From assembly GCA_002077065.1 (NCBI GenBank), contig NAJO01000002.1, forward strand, positions 1,302,001 through 1,366,000: 64,000 nt of DNA, in the 5' to 3' direction. Shown in pieces: positions 29,849 to 39,303 of the stretch. The position numbers and the translations under genes were made by a program. Numbering within the stretch: the first letter of the stretch is position 1; each line of letters begins with the position of its first letter. This stretch comes from Cryoendolithus antarcticus. Its lineage: Eukaryota; Ascomycota; Dothideomycetes; Cladosporiales; Cladosporiaceae. The notes under the pieces are model-generated. The model did not search any database and was not told the DNA's origin. It was given only the letters and a program-made list of their open reading frames with translations.

Positions 29849-30781
29849 ATGCCCACACCCCGTATCCTTCTCCTGGGCTCGCCGTCTACTCCCTTCGCAA
29901 AGCTGCTCACAGACCTTACCGGCTCCGCTCCCCATCCCAATTCCTCCGGATCACTCGCTGGTGTGACCCACGAATGGGATGTCAAGACCCAATATTACAA
30001 TGCAACGATTCCGATCTGGATAGATGAGATCGTGGACATCGATGAATGGCAGACGGAGTTCCTGCGACCTGAGGCGAAAGAGGTGGTGCAGGCAATAGGA
30101 GCATGGGTGTACTGCTTCAGGCACGGACTAGATGGCGACTGGCGGGAGACCGCCGAGAAGACAATGAGAGCTGTACAAGCTGTAGTTGAGGAGCATAGGG
30201 GGTTTGGCGAAAGTGGCGTGATGCTCGCTGTGGGCATGACGGACACCGGGGGTCTGATGACTGAAGATCAACGAGCGAGCCTGGACGATGCATGCATGGA
30301 TTATGGCTTTGAGCTCGTGGACTATGGAGCCAAGGGCAACAATGAATTCGGAGAGAAGCAGGGCTTCGAGCGTTTGAAAGAGGCACTGGAGACGAACGAC
30401 TGGTCTGGCACTTTGGGAGACGATGAGGAGGAGGGACTCGACTTCGGTGAAGAACTCGACAACGACTCCATCGACGGCCTCGACATACTAGGAAAGAACG
30501 AAGCCGAGTTTACCGCCGAGCTGTTTGGCCTCAAGACCTCCCTCCTCGCCTCCGACTCTGTCTCCTCCGCTGACAGCGACGCGCCTGATGTCGAGCATGT
30601 TGTGCAGGACCAGGCTGCTGAAGTCGATGATCTCGACTTCATGATGAGCAAGCTGCTTGCCGTGCGCGAGCAGAGTGCCGACTTGCCGATTGCGCAGAGG
30701 AAGAAGGCTGCTGCGAAGGCCGTGCAGGAGCTGATGAGCCGCGACGTGGCGAGCATGGGTCGAGGGACTGTCCCGGATTGA
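29849..30781 (+). CDS. IRC6: Irc6-like / alpha- and gamma-adaptin-binding protein
   Basis: Intronless, 310 residues from the ATG at 29849, chosen because the frame before it (from 29768) lacks family similarity and the MPTPRILLLGSP start aligns a GTPase-like P-loop remnant with the N-terminus. Family blocks include LLTDLTGSAPHP, THEWDVKTQYYNATIPIWID, EAKEVVQAIGAWVYCF and EFGEKQGFERLKEALETNDW. The C-terminus is acidic and helical, with LDFMMSKLLAVREQ. Irc6 and its human relative p34/AAGAB have a Rab-like fold and assist clathrin adaptor complex assembly; yeast irc6 mutants also show raised recombination foci. It is convergent with the broken F-box-like copy E, only 13 bases between their ends. 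Confidence 0.85.
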   Translation: MPTPRILLLGSPSTPFAKLLTDLTGSAPHPNSSGSLAGVTHEWDVKTQYYNATIPIWIDEIVDIDEWQTEFLRPEAKEVVQAIGAWVYCFRHGLDGDWRETAEKTMRAVQAVVEEHRGFGESGVMLAVGMTDTGGLMTEDQRASLDDACMDYGFELVDYGAKGNNEFGEKQGFERLKEALETNDWSGTLGDDEEEGLDFGEELDNDSIDGLDILGKNEAEFTAELFGLKTSLLASDSVSSADSDAPDVEHVVQDQAAEVDDLDFMMSKLLAVREQSADLPIAQRKKAAAKAVQELMSRDVASMGRGTVPD

Positions 30782-30794
30782 AGCAAGCTGCACG

Positions 30795-31621
30795 TCATCG
30801 CTGCCATACATATTTGCGCCCTCGAATGTCGCTCTTGCAAATCGACGTTTCGCGTTCTGCAAGGACCAGGAACTCCGATATGATTTCGCCGAATGTCGGA
30901 TTACCCATGCTGGAGAGCCCTTTCGAACTGTGCTCGGTTGATATCATCAATTTTCTCGTCCACACTTGGACTCTACATGACTTGCTTGCAACCCGCAACC
31001 CTGCCCAGGATTGAGTTTGTGCGGCTTGAGCTACCCTAGCGACGATTGCGGGACCGTAGCTCCAGAGATTTCGCTCATGAGTGATTCTGATAGCCAGAAT
31101 TTCGTCTTTCCGGTCCCATGAGAGTACGGGCCGGCAACCTTTGCGTGGATAGACTTCCTGTACTTATCGAGACCAGTGAAGAACTGTAAAATCTTGCTAC
31201 TTGTTATGCAGGAATTAGGCACGATTGCACCATCGTCGTTGGTGTCCGGCTCCAGGAACATGGCTCTGCGCAATGGAAGCGAGTCTCTTACTGCGCGCGC
31301 GCAGCCTCGATTAACTATCTGGAGCTTGAATACCTCGATCATGCCGTGCGGCTCGTCTGCTAGCGCGACTTGGAGCAAGACCATCTCCAGAAGCTTTGGA
31401 ATGTCGAGAACGCGCTCTGCAGCACTTCGAAGAGGTGGCATTCGAGGCCGCGTGGAAGGCGATCTCATGTGATGGCGCCTTGGGCAGCTTGACGATGACG
31501 CTGAAGCCCAGCTTGGTACGATACTGACCGATGCTGAGACTGCACGCGGAGGAGGAGCTTGAGCTATCGGTGATGCTGACGAGTGGTGAGAAGTAATGTC
31601 AAGAGGAAGAGGGGACGACAT
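30795..31621 (-). pseudogene. F-box-like family copy E, frameshifted
   Basis: The first part runs from the ATG at 31621 to a TAG at 31031-31033 and holds a Ser/Pro-rich N-terminus, then the core with VLDIPKLLEMVLLQ, KLQIVNRGCARAVRDS and LRRAMFLEP. The missing C-terminal half is present in a second frame at 30795 to about 31065, where TQSW, LRVASKSCRVQV and NPTFGEIISEFL align with TQSWTEMRIFQEPCRVEV and the GDIA/GELV blocks of copies F and B. Frames differ by one register, so a single-base indel near 31035-31065 or a missed splice explains it; no good GT-AG pair is visible. Without the repair it would lack the C-terminal half. It ends 13 bases from IRC6. Confidence 0.62.
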
Positions 31622-32400
31622 CCAGATCACCTCAGATTCTGGCACACGGCTCTACGAAGCTTGGCAGAAGTTAACGAGGAGGGTACGATACAATGTCACC
31701 AATCGGACGTATGTTGAGCATTCATTACCAAATCTTGGGACGTTCCTGTGCATCTGTAATTGCACTCCCTAAAGCGATTCTTAGCATGCGTCGTGTTGAG
31801 AGGCTGGCACATGATACGGCTCTAGGCTGTATCTTCTCGAAGCACTCTCGAGCCTCTCAAGGAAGCAGTAGTCTGGTGCTTTACTACTGCGGCTGCGCTG
31901 GTACGAGCACTGTCCACAGCTCAGACATCTGGAGCGAGAAAAGATCCGTGCGGCCAAGGTGGCCTGACTTCTACTGTTTCAGCAGCTCCTTCGCTGCTCA
32001 AATACGCAGTGTAAATACCTGAGCATCCTTCCGTCTATCCGAGAATCGATACGTCCTGGTGCGACAAACAGTCAGCCCTTTGCACTGCCTTTCGGTACCA
32101 AGACTGCCATCCCGATGCCACGAGATCACAGAAATCTTAGCAGCTCGGAGCTCTCAAGGTGGCATGTAAGCCGTACCAATCTCGTTGGAAGCCTACCAGA
32201 TGCTCAAGGCTTAAGGTCTTCTTGGGTGACACTGGTGATCTCGTCAAACAGCACAACCGGCGACACCCGCAGAATACCCTCCGGGAATGGGTTGCATGTC
32301 AAGTAGCTCGCTGTTGACACGTCATTGGTGTGGCCTTGGTTATTCCTGCTACGCGTTAGACATAGCTGTTCTTCTTTCTCTTCAGCATATCAGTTCCCCG
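31622..32400. other. Spacer between F-box-like copies E and F
   Basis: About 780 bases. A 109-codon frame at 31693-32022 on the plus strand has no motif and unlikely composition. No further family copy was found here. Confidence 0.5.
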
Positions 32401-33129
32401 TTACCTCAATGTTCTCGCAGCACGGTCGATGACATCTAGGGCCTCCGAATATGCGGCCGCGATGTCTCCATAGGTCACGCCGGCGGAGAATTGCCAGAAT
32501 AGGTCTAATGTCGTATGACCACAGTCACAATCGATGCAATCGATGCTTACCTCGACCCGACAAGGTTCCTGAAAAATCCTCATCTCGGTCCACGACTGGG
32601 TGAGCTTTTTCTCAATAGGCCGGCCTGTGTGCTGTTCGACTCTTGTAACTAAACGGATACCATCTTCTGTCCAGATTTTTATGCACTGCTCATTCGCCCT
32701 TCCACTTCCATACACCTGCAGACTGAAGCTCAGGCCATCTGTGAATTGCCAATGGTAGTGGTAAGTACAATTGAGCAACGGATTGGACAGAAAGGGATTG
32801 CCATTCCCGTCCGCGATGGGTGTGTCGTCCGCCAGCCACATTGCCTTCCGAAATGCGCTGGAGTCCCTGATGGTGTTCGCGAAGTGTTGATTGACTCTTT
32901 GCCAGACGAAGAGATGCCCGAAACGGCCATTCCTGCACTGTGTGGGGTACGTGGTTGCTAGCAGAGTCATCTCCAGGAGCTCCGGACTGGCGGACACGAG
33001 CTCTGATGCGCTGTGCTGGTTGCATGATGGGGCTACTGTTGATGTTGTATCTTGATCATATGCCTGAGCCGGTGCCGCATCCGAGGAACTGACGGGGTCA
33101 GGTGGTACAGATAACGGTCGAGCTTCCAT
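32401..33129 (-). CDS. F-box-like family protein, copy F (intact)
   Basis: The frame is open from 33282, but the only ATG before the conserved core is at 33129, giving 242 residues. The N-terminus is short and Pro/Ser-rich rather than Ala-rich, unlike copies A-D. The core reads LVSASPELLEMTLLATT, LFVWQRVNQHFANTIRDS and FRKAMWLAD, followed by FLSNPLLNC. The later TQSWTEMRIFQEPCRVEVSI segment is very close to the displaced half of copy E, so E and F form a subgroup. It ends in GVTYGDIAAAYSEALDVIDRA. Several cysteines (CIDCDC) lie in the C-terminal third. SCF-adaptor function is inferred from family. Confidence 0.6.
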   Translation of the reverse strand: MEARPLSVPPDPVSSSDAAPAQAYDQDTTSTVAPSCNQHSASELVSASPELLEMTLLATTYPTQCRNGRFGHLFVWQRVNQHFANTIRDSSAFRKAMWLADDTPIADGNGNPFLSNPLLNCTYHYHWQFTDGLSFSLQVYGSGRANEQCIKIWTEDGIRLVTRVEQHTGRPIEKKLTQSWTEMRIFQEPCRVEVSIDCIDCDCGHTTLDLFWQFSAGVTYGDIAAAYSEALDVIDRAARTLR

Positions 33130-33857
33130 TTTGCCACTGGAAGGTCTGATTGACAGCAGGCCGTGCGACAGAGTGTAGGCCTGACTTGTGGCTAACTGGA
33201 CGTGACGTCGAGCCTCGAGGTCTTGCGTTGAGTGGCAAGCGGTGGAATAATGTGATGTGGCGGAGATCAAGAGAGGTGACAAACGACTTACCTGACTTTG
33301 CGAGACCTTGTCGGTCAGGCGCGACCCGATTCAGTCACTTCAACGAGATCCTGGAACGCTCCCTCTCCAGTAAAAATTATCATCAGCTTTGTTACGGATG
33401 CTCCCCAAGCTTCTTGAGTCTTACTCTCTCACCGACGGAACGATCAAGCACCCCACTGCCGCAGACAGACCGATAGAAGCATTATCCACATCCCATACTT
33501 TGAGAGAGGTGGAAAGACCTCCTATCTGTAGTGCTCCGTGTTGGGATACTGATTGGGTGATCTTGCTTGCTTGCGCAATGCGACCTCCGAGAAGAAGTAG
33601 GTATAATAAGACTTACACATCGGAGTGGTGCGAAAGTGCAGTCAGGTGTTGAGGACCGTCCAACTGTCCACATCTCTAGCTAGACCCAGTCATAGCTCTG
33701 AGGTCACCTCAAGGTTCATCCCAATCATGTCAAGCGTCTCCTGGTATCATGCCCTCCAACCTAAAACCAAGTCCCAAGTACGCCGCTCAAACCCACACCA
33801 GCCCAGTGAAACCATACTGAGCTCATTCCAGCCTTGCGCCTGCCTCATCGCCTGCCT
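33130..33857. other. Intergenic region upstream of copy F
   Basis: About 730 bases containing the promoter of copy F and the 3' end of the next membrane protein gene. No gene or RNA is supported. Confidence 0.5.
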
Positions 33858-35585
33858 TCACACCAAAACAGCAAATGGCTGCGCAGCAGCGAACAGCTCC
33901 ACGGTCTCCTCCCACTTTTTCTGCGTAGCTCCTTTCGCCATCTTCCCTTTTCTGCACCGACACTTGCCCGCCTGGCATGAAGTCTTCTTCAGCATGGAAG
34001 GTGCCTTCATAACCTGAGGTGAGCCAAGGGATGTGGTCTTTGCCTTGCGATTCAGAAGGCGGTCCTTGAACATCGCGGCGCGTGAGCGAGATACACGGTC
34101 TATCAGCCCATCTCTCAGCATGACGGCACGCTCACGAGAGAGAAGCAAAGGCTCACGGATAGCGCGCTGGATGCTGTACGTCGTGTTGTTGACGAATGTC
34201 GACAGCTCGTTGGAGATCAAGATGAAGTCCCGCCCCATCTCTTGTGCTTCCTTGCGAAGAGCTTGCGAGGTTTGGTTGCTAGCAGCGGAAGCTTTGCTAA
34301 AGACTGCACCAGCGGTATTGACGAAGAGGCTGAGTTCTCGTGAGAGCTGTGTCGCTAGCTCAGTGGTGACGTGTGTGGTCGCAAGAGCTCCAGCACCGAC
34401 TGCATTACCTATGTTAGAAGCCAGGGAGTGCACTACCGAGCGAGCAGCTGTGACCTCCTTGGAGACCTCTTCCCGGATCTCCTGCTGTAGGCTCCGCTTG
34501 CGACCAAAGTAGGAGTATGTCGTATACACTCTAGGTGCCATCCCGGCCTTCTCGGCGCGACGGAGGAACACAAATTCGAGAATGCCGTGGGCTTCCTGCG
34601 GCTCCATAGTGACATAAACGACCCCATCGATAACGGCACCGGCTGTGTAGTGTGCAGTCTGAAGTGTAGCGCCGGCACGTTTGACTTTCCAAAGTGACGT
34701 CGAAGGCGAAGCCTGCGAGACATTCTTGGGGAGCGAAACAAACAGTGTGTTGTTGATGCGTTGTGTAGTTAAGCCTGGTACGCCGTAGATGGATCTGCCG
34801 AAAGATCCATGGCCGACGAGAGTCGGCTCGGGGAGCAGAAACGTAGCGTTGATGTACTTGTAGGACTCAGGATACCCAGTAGAGGCTGAGATCTCGGCAA
34901 GCTGGGTGCGGCGGAGGGTAAGATCAGATGGCGGGTGCATCCATCCGATGGGGAACAGGCTATAGACAGAGAGCAGGAGGAGAAGTGGTGCCAGCATGAT
35001 TGTCACTCGCAAGACCTTTGCGAATGGCAACAGGTCTCGACGGGGGCTGTAGTTCGAGATGGGCTTGCTGAGCTCCACGTTCGGCTTCTTGTTGTCGACA
35101 TGCGGGAATTGGTACATGGTTGACTGGCGAGGTGTCTCGAGGTCCTCTGAAAGATAGCTCTGACCGAGTGTCTCCCTGCGGGCCTGCCCCTGCTGTGCAT
35201 CATCCGTGATCACGACAGAGTCGGCCAAACGTTGAACATCGGGTTTCGTCTCCTCCACATCGATATCACTGCTAGCATCCGGAGTCATATTCTCTTCCTC
35301 GTCAGACGACTCGTCTGCGATACTGACAGTCTCACACGTCGAAGCATCATCTACCATGTCGTAGTCATCGCTCAGGGAGGTCATGGAAGCCTCCATGTTG
35401 GCGAGACGCTGTGAACTCAGTGCTGCTGGAGGTGTGCGTTCTCCAGGTGGTGGGCGAGTGTCGATGACCGTACCGTTGTGTTCGAGGTCTGGGAAGCCGA
35501 GCTCTGAGAAATGCAGGTCGGGGAGCGGAGCGTAGGAGGAGGGGGAGTCAGTAGCGGAGCTGTCCTTCCTTGTCAGCCTAGCCAT
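33858..35585 (-). CDS. Single-pass membrane protein of unknown function
   Basis: Intronless, 575 residues; I do not recognise the family. Residues 1-180 are acidic and disordered with clusters of Asp/Glu/Ser. One strong transmembrane helix spans about 191-213. The region after it contains NATF, NNTLF and NVSQ, possible N-glycosylation sites, and a beta-rich part (about 240-345) with YTAGAVIDGVVYVTMEP. From about 355 to 510 it is helical, with Ala/Ser-rich amphipathic stretches. A Cys/Lys-rich patch CQAGKCRCRKGK lies near 540. If the N-terminus is cytosolic, the larger part is lumenal or extracellular, which the sequons support. It is divergent from TUL1 across 685 bases; shared regulation is possible but not shown. 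Confidence 0.75.
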   Translation of the reverse strand: MARLTRKDSSATDSPSSYAPLPDLHFSELGFPDLEHNGTVIDTRPPPGERTPPAALSSQRLANMEASMTSLSDDYDMVDDASTCETVSIADESSDEEENMTPDASSDIDVEETKPDVQRLADSVVITDDAQQGQARRETLGQSYLSEDLETPRQSTMYQFPHVDNKKPNVELSKPISNYSPRRDLLPFAKVLRVTIMLAPLLLLLSVYSLFPIGWMHPPSDLTLRRTQLAEISASTGYPESYKYINATFLLPEPTLVGHGSFGRSIYGVPGLTTQRINNTLFVSLPKNVSQASPSTSLWKVKRAGATLQTAHYTAGAVIDGVVYVTMEPQEAHGILEFVFLRRAEKAGMAPRVYTTYSYFGRKRSLQQEIREEVSKEVTAARSVVHSLASNIGNAVGAGALATTHVTTELATQLSRELSLFVNTAGAVFSKASAASNQTSQALRKEAQEMGRDFILISNELSTFVNNTTYSIQRAIREPLLLSRERAVMLRDGLIDRVSRSRAAMFKDRLLNRKAKTTSLGSPQVMKAPSMLKKTSCQAGKCRCRKGKMAKGATQKKWEETVELFAAAQPFAVLV

Positions 35586-36270
35586 GAGTGAGCGAGGTGA
35601 TGGGGACAGCTGGCGTTGTGCAACAGTATGTGTAGGAGAGGAATAGATGTAGGTCTACGATCGGGGAGAGATGTGTCATTCGAGGAGGGACACCTTGAGG
35701 CTCGACCCGGCTGTGTGGTTGCCTTGGGGCAAGGTGGGGTAGTTGATCACCTTCACTACTCACCTAACTTGACAGTGGTGATGACACTTGATCGGCAGTC
35801 AAAGTTGATATAGAGGCAGAAACGCGATCTCGTGTTGGGAGTAGTAAGTATCTGCTATGGATGTGGGAGCTGATTGTGTTGTAAGTACAACTCCATACAG
35901 CTCCAAGGGCTCATGTGCTCCAACAGACAAGGATTGCCCCACTACTTCGCGATAACGCGAGATCGCGTCGTAGCCCGATAGTGGTCGGGCCCAGCTACCT
36001 CTGTCTCTCTGACACGGATCAATAGGATTGTGGAAAGATAGAAGAGTCCGCGTGATGGATAAGCACGTACACTGAACCGGAGAAGGTGGTGTATCGACGA
36101 GTTATCGTGTTCATAGCATAGCAAGAGCGATACAGCACACCCCCCATGCACCTCCGCTCTCGGCAATCGCAGCCGCGACGCGCCGCGCTAGACCCTAGAA
36201 TAGCATCGTTGTGAACCTCACGCTATATGCGCTCGCGTGCTTTGTATGATCTTTTCGGCTGGCACGATGA
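35586..36270. other. Divergent promoter between the unknown membrane protein gene and TUL1
   Basis: About 685 bases between start codons. A short upstream frame overlapping the TUL1 start is listed separately. No other motif recognised. Confidence 0.5.
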
Positions 36271-36350
36271 ATGGCGACCGACCGTCGCGGAGCTCTGATC
36301 CCGCTCCTGATCATTACCTGGATCATCCTCTCGCCATCGCCGCAGTATGA
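36267..36350 (+). promoter_or_regulatory. Upstream ORF overlapping the TUL1 start
   Basis: An ATG at 36267 opens a 27-codon frame that overlaps the TUL1 ATG at 36271 in another register and ends at TGA 36348-36350. If the transcript starts upstream of it, scanning ribosomes meet this ATG first, which would lower TUL1 translation. Whether it lies in the mRNA is unknown. Confidence 0.4.
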
Positions 36351-38958
36351 CAATCGCGCGGTCATCGGCAACACCAGGCCAAAGATCGAGGATGCAATCC
36401 CGGAGGAGCAGCACTCGTTGGAAGTGCTGAACAACTCTACGTACGAGGCATCGCGATTCAAAGCAGACCTCAACCCGCCATGGCTGGGACTCAACCTGAC
36501 TGGCTTTGAAGAGGACAGGGGGTATGCGTGGGACGCATGGCCGCACATCAGGGGACTCGCGAGTCAAAGCACAGAGTGGTGGCAGCGCGCCATACGAGGA
36601 CACGCAATTGCGCCGCGTCCTGTGCCTTTGTATGAGAACGTGACAGGATATGTGCAAGGCAAATGGGCGCGTCAGGCGCTGCCAGAACATACCAAGGCGC
36701 CCAGCTTGAACTTGACAGCTTATGCGCCGGAGAACCCCTTTGGACCAGTGCAGTCGAGGGACTTCCAAGGCAATGTCACTGGTGATGCTGGAGATGTGCA
36801 GATCAAGCTTACACAGTCCGCGCTGGTAGGCGAGACACTGGGCGTATCAGTCAATGTCACTGAGATGAAGATTAAGATCACGCTCTGGGACGATGCGAAC
36901 GAGCACGATCAGATTCAACTACGTGGCGTGTACTTCACCGAAGCTGCGTTCGGACTCGTCTCAACTACCAGCGACAAGTTCGCGGGTATCTTCGCGTTAC
37001 CACATCTCATGCCGAATGACTACACCTTTAATATGTCCCGCACTGTACTGAACAAGTCCATCTCAAAGACTATAGCAAGACAGATCAGTCGCGACACGAC
37101 CTCGTTACATCCCTGGAGCACCAGTACCTCCGAGAATAATCTCCAAGATCCTTTCGTCAGCCCTCAGTGCGAGCTCATCGTCTGGCTGCAACAGGAGGAG
37201 CCTGTCTTTCCGCCTGCTCAAAAGTACTCTACAGGCTTCTTGTCATTCCTCGAGCGTGAGCTGAAATTCCCGACTGGTGCCTTTCTGCCTCCAGTACCCG
37301 AGATGCGCTTCCGCATGACCGCCTTCTCGCCAGACTGCGGGTACATCATCACCTCGGCTGGTCCACCAACGCATTCGCCAGCCGTAGCAAATCACCTCAC
37401 AGGACCGAAGATGCCAGTGCAATCGAATCGTGGACTGCATGCTGTGCTATTGTACACTGGCATACTCGGCCTGCAAGTTCTGCTGCTGCTCCGCCAGATG
37501 CGAGAGGCGTCCACGCCATCCACACGCAGCCGCATCAGCTTCTACACTATTGCTGGCATGGCGTTGGGCGATGGCTTTGTGACGCTGTCGTTCTGCACAC
37601 TCGGCACTGTGCTTGACGGGTTGTCGCTCAACCTCATGGCTGCTGGGTTTGTAGGGTTCTCAAGCATGCTATTCTTTGGCATGAGGTTCTTGATCGACAT
37701 TTGGGCTGTGCATGCACCTGAGCTCAGACGGAGGGAGAGGGTCGAGGTCCAGGCTGAGCTCAGGAGAAGGGAAGAGATCATGGCTGAGCTCAGAGCGGCG
37801 AGGGAGCGGAGGGCCGCTGATGCTACTGCTGCTGCCGCCGCCGCCGCCGCTGCCGCTGCCGCATCAACTACGACTACGCCCTCAACTCAAGATGGCGTAT
37901 CGGATGTAGTCATCACCGCTGAAGCAACTGTCGAAGCCCAGCCGCCTTCTCAACCCACTGTACCACCTGTTGCACAACCTGCGCCAACCGAAGCCGAGCT
38001 CACGCTTCCCCTTCCAGTCACAGCCGCCCGGCCTCTTGACACCGGCGCAACGCCAACCTTCTACATGCCCTCCGACCAAGCCGGTCTCCTCCCAGCTCAA
38101 CAAGCAGGTCTCATTCCAATTGCGCCCCTTACTCCACTAACCGAAGACCAAACAGCCCGCCTGACAGAGATGCTCACAGACGCGCGAGTACCAAGCTTCG
38201 CCTCGATGTACATCCGCTTCTTCGTCCTGCTAATCGCACTCGTCTTCCTCTCTCTGAACGCCGCAGGCTGGCCTTCGATAGCGCAGAAGATCTACTACAC
38301 CGCCATAGCTTTCGTCTACCTCAGCTTCTGGGTCCCACAAATCCACCGCAATGCCAGGCGGAATTGCCGAAGAGCGTATGAATGGGAGTTCGTGCTGGGT
38401 CAGGCGGCTCTGCGACTCACGCCGTTCGTGTACTTCTACGCTTATGCTAAGAACATCATTTTCGCACGGCCAGACTACATAGCACTCGCTGTGCTGGTGA
38501 TCTGGCAGTGGCTGCAAGTCCTCACACTTCTGTCTCAAGCCTTCCTCGGACCTCGCTGGTTCCTTCCAGCTTCCTGGATGGAGCCAGCTTACGACTACCA
38601 CCCCATTCTGCGCGCTGATGCCGAAGACTCTACCCTTCCTCTGGGCTTTACCCCGTCATCGCCGCTTGCCGCTCGTCGCGGCTCCTTGCCTGCGAAACCC
38701 AAGGCCGATGACAACAACGCTGTCGGCAGAGGCAAGCGCCTCTTCGACTGCGCCATTTGCATGCAGGATCTGGAAGTACCTGTCGTGGAAGCTGATGGGG
38801 GAGAGGATGGCGGTCTGGGGACTGCAGGCTGGGTGCTAGCGCGAATGACCTACATGGTCACGCCCTGTCGACACGTGTTCCACACAGGATGCCTTGAGGG
38901 ATGGATGAAGTATCGACTGCAGTGCCCGGTCTGTAGGGAGGGACTGCCTACGCTGTGA
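36271..38958 (+). CDS. TUL1: Dsc E3 ubiquitin ligase complex subunit Tul1/DscA
   Basis: Intronless, 895 residues. An N-terminal hydrophobic segment (about 8-24) acts as signal or anchor; a long lumenal domain follows (about 25-390), with multiple possible N-glycosylation sites. Transmembrane segments begin near 392 and continue at 426-490 and 650-780. A Ala tract at about 518-531 and Pro/Thr-rich stretch lie in a cytosolic loop. The C-terminus is a RING-H2 (827-888): CAIC, then PCRHVFHTGCLEGW and CPVC. Tul1/DscA is the catalytic ligase of the Golgi Dsc complex, which ubiquitinates membrane proteins and, in many fungi, activates SREBP. Ligands of the RING are all present. Confidence 0.92.
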   Translation: MATDRRGALIPLLIITWIILSPSPQYDNRAVIGNTRPKIEDAIPEEQHSLEVLNNSTYEASRFKADLNPPWLGLNLTGFEEDRGYAWDAWPHIRGLASQSTEWWQRAIRGHAIAPRPVPLYENVTGYVQGKWARQALPEHTKAPSLNLTAYAPENPFGPVQSRDFQGNVTGDAGDVQIKLTQSALVGETLGVSVNVTEMKIKITLWDDANEHDQIQLRGVYFTEAAFGLVSTTSDKFAGIFALPHLMPNDYTFNMSRTVLNKSISKTIARQISRDTTSLHPWSTSTSENNLQDPFVSPQCELIVWLQQEEPVFPPAQKYSTGFLSFLERELKFPTGAFLPPVPEMRFRMTAFSPDCGYIITSAGPPTHSPAVANHLTGPKMPVQSNRGLHAVLLYTGILGLQVLLLLRQMREASTPSTRSRISFYTIAGMALGDGFVTLSFCTLGTVLDGLSLNLMAAGFVGFSSMLFFGMRFLIDIWAVHAPELRRRERVEVQAELRRREEIMAELRAARERRAADATAAAAAAAAAAAASTTTTPSTQDGVSDVVITAEATVEAQPPSQPTVPPVAQPAPTEAELTLPLPVTAARPLDTGATPTFYMPSDQAGLLPAQQAGLIPIAPLTPLTEDQTARLTEMLTDARVPSFASMYIRFFVLLIALVFLSLNAAGWPSIAQKIYYTAIAFVYLSFWVPQIHRNARRNCRRAYEWEFVLGQAALRLTPFVYFYAYAKNIIFARPDYIALAVLVIWQWLQVLTLLSQAFLGPRWFLPASWMEPAYDYHPILRADAEDSTLPLGFTPSSPLAARRGSLPAKPKADDNNAVGRGKRLFDCAICMQDLEVPVVEADGGEDGGLGTAGWVLARMTYMVTPCRHVFHTGCLEGWMKYRLQCPVCREGLPTL
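37822..37863 (+). repeat. GCN (Ala) codon tract in TUL1
   Basis: About fourteen codons, nearly all GCT, GCC or GCA, encode a polyalanine run inside the cytosolic loop of Tul1. Mixed codons limit slippage, but the tract may be variable between strains. Confidence 0.7.
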
Positions 38959-39303
38959 GTGTAACACTGCTCACTGAACCGACTTCCACTGCCACTGGAT
39001 CGGTGGCACTTCAGTCTAGACACCACACAAAGCAGACTCAATTGTCATATGATGTCTCAGGGGTGTCGTGCCACTTTCCATCATGGGGAGCAACTTGCTT
39101 GCTTGAGTAACGATGGATCTGAAAGGCCATCGGCTTGTCTCCCGTGAGCACAAGCAAGCAGGACATCCGAAACGTCACAACGCCTTCGCTAATATACCAC
39201 AGGCAGACCCGCAGTCATGCCTACATCATCTCGAACACGTCACAGGACCACGAACACATTGCTTTGGACTCCATAGCGTGGTACTACCAAGCTCGCCAGT
39301 CAC
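38959..39303. other. Intergenic region between TUL1 and a small orphan gene
   Basis: About 345 bases with nothing recognisable. Confidence 0.5.
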
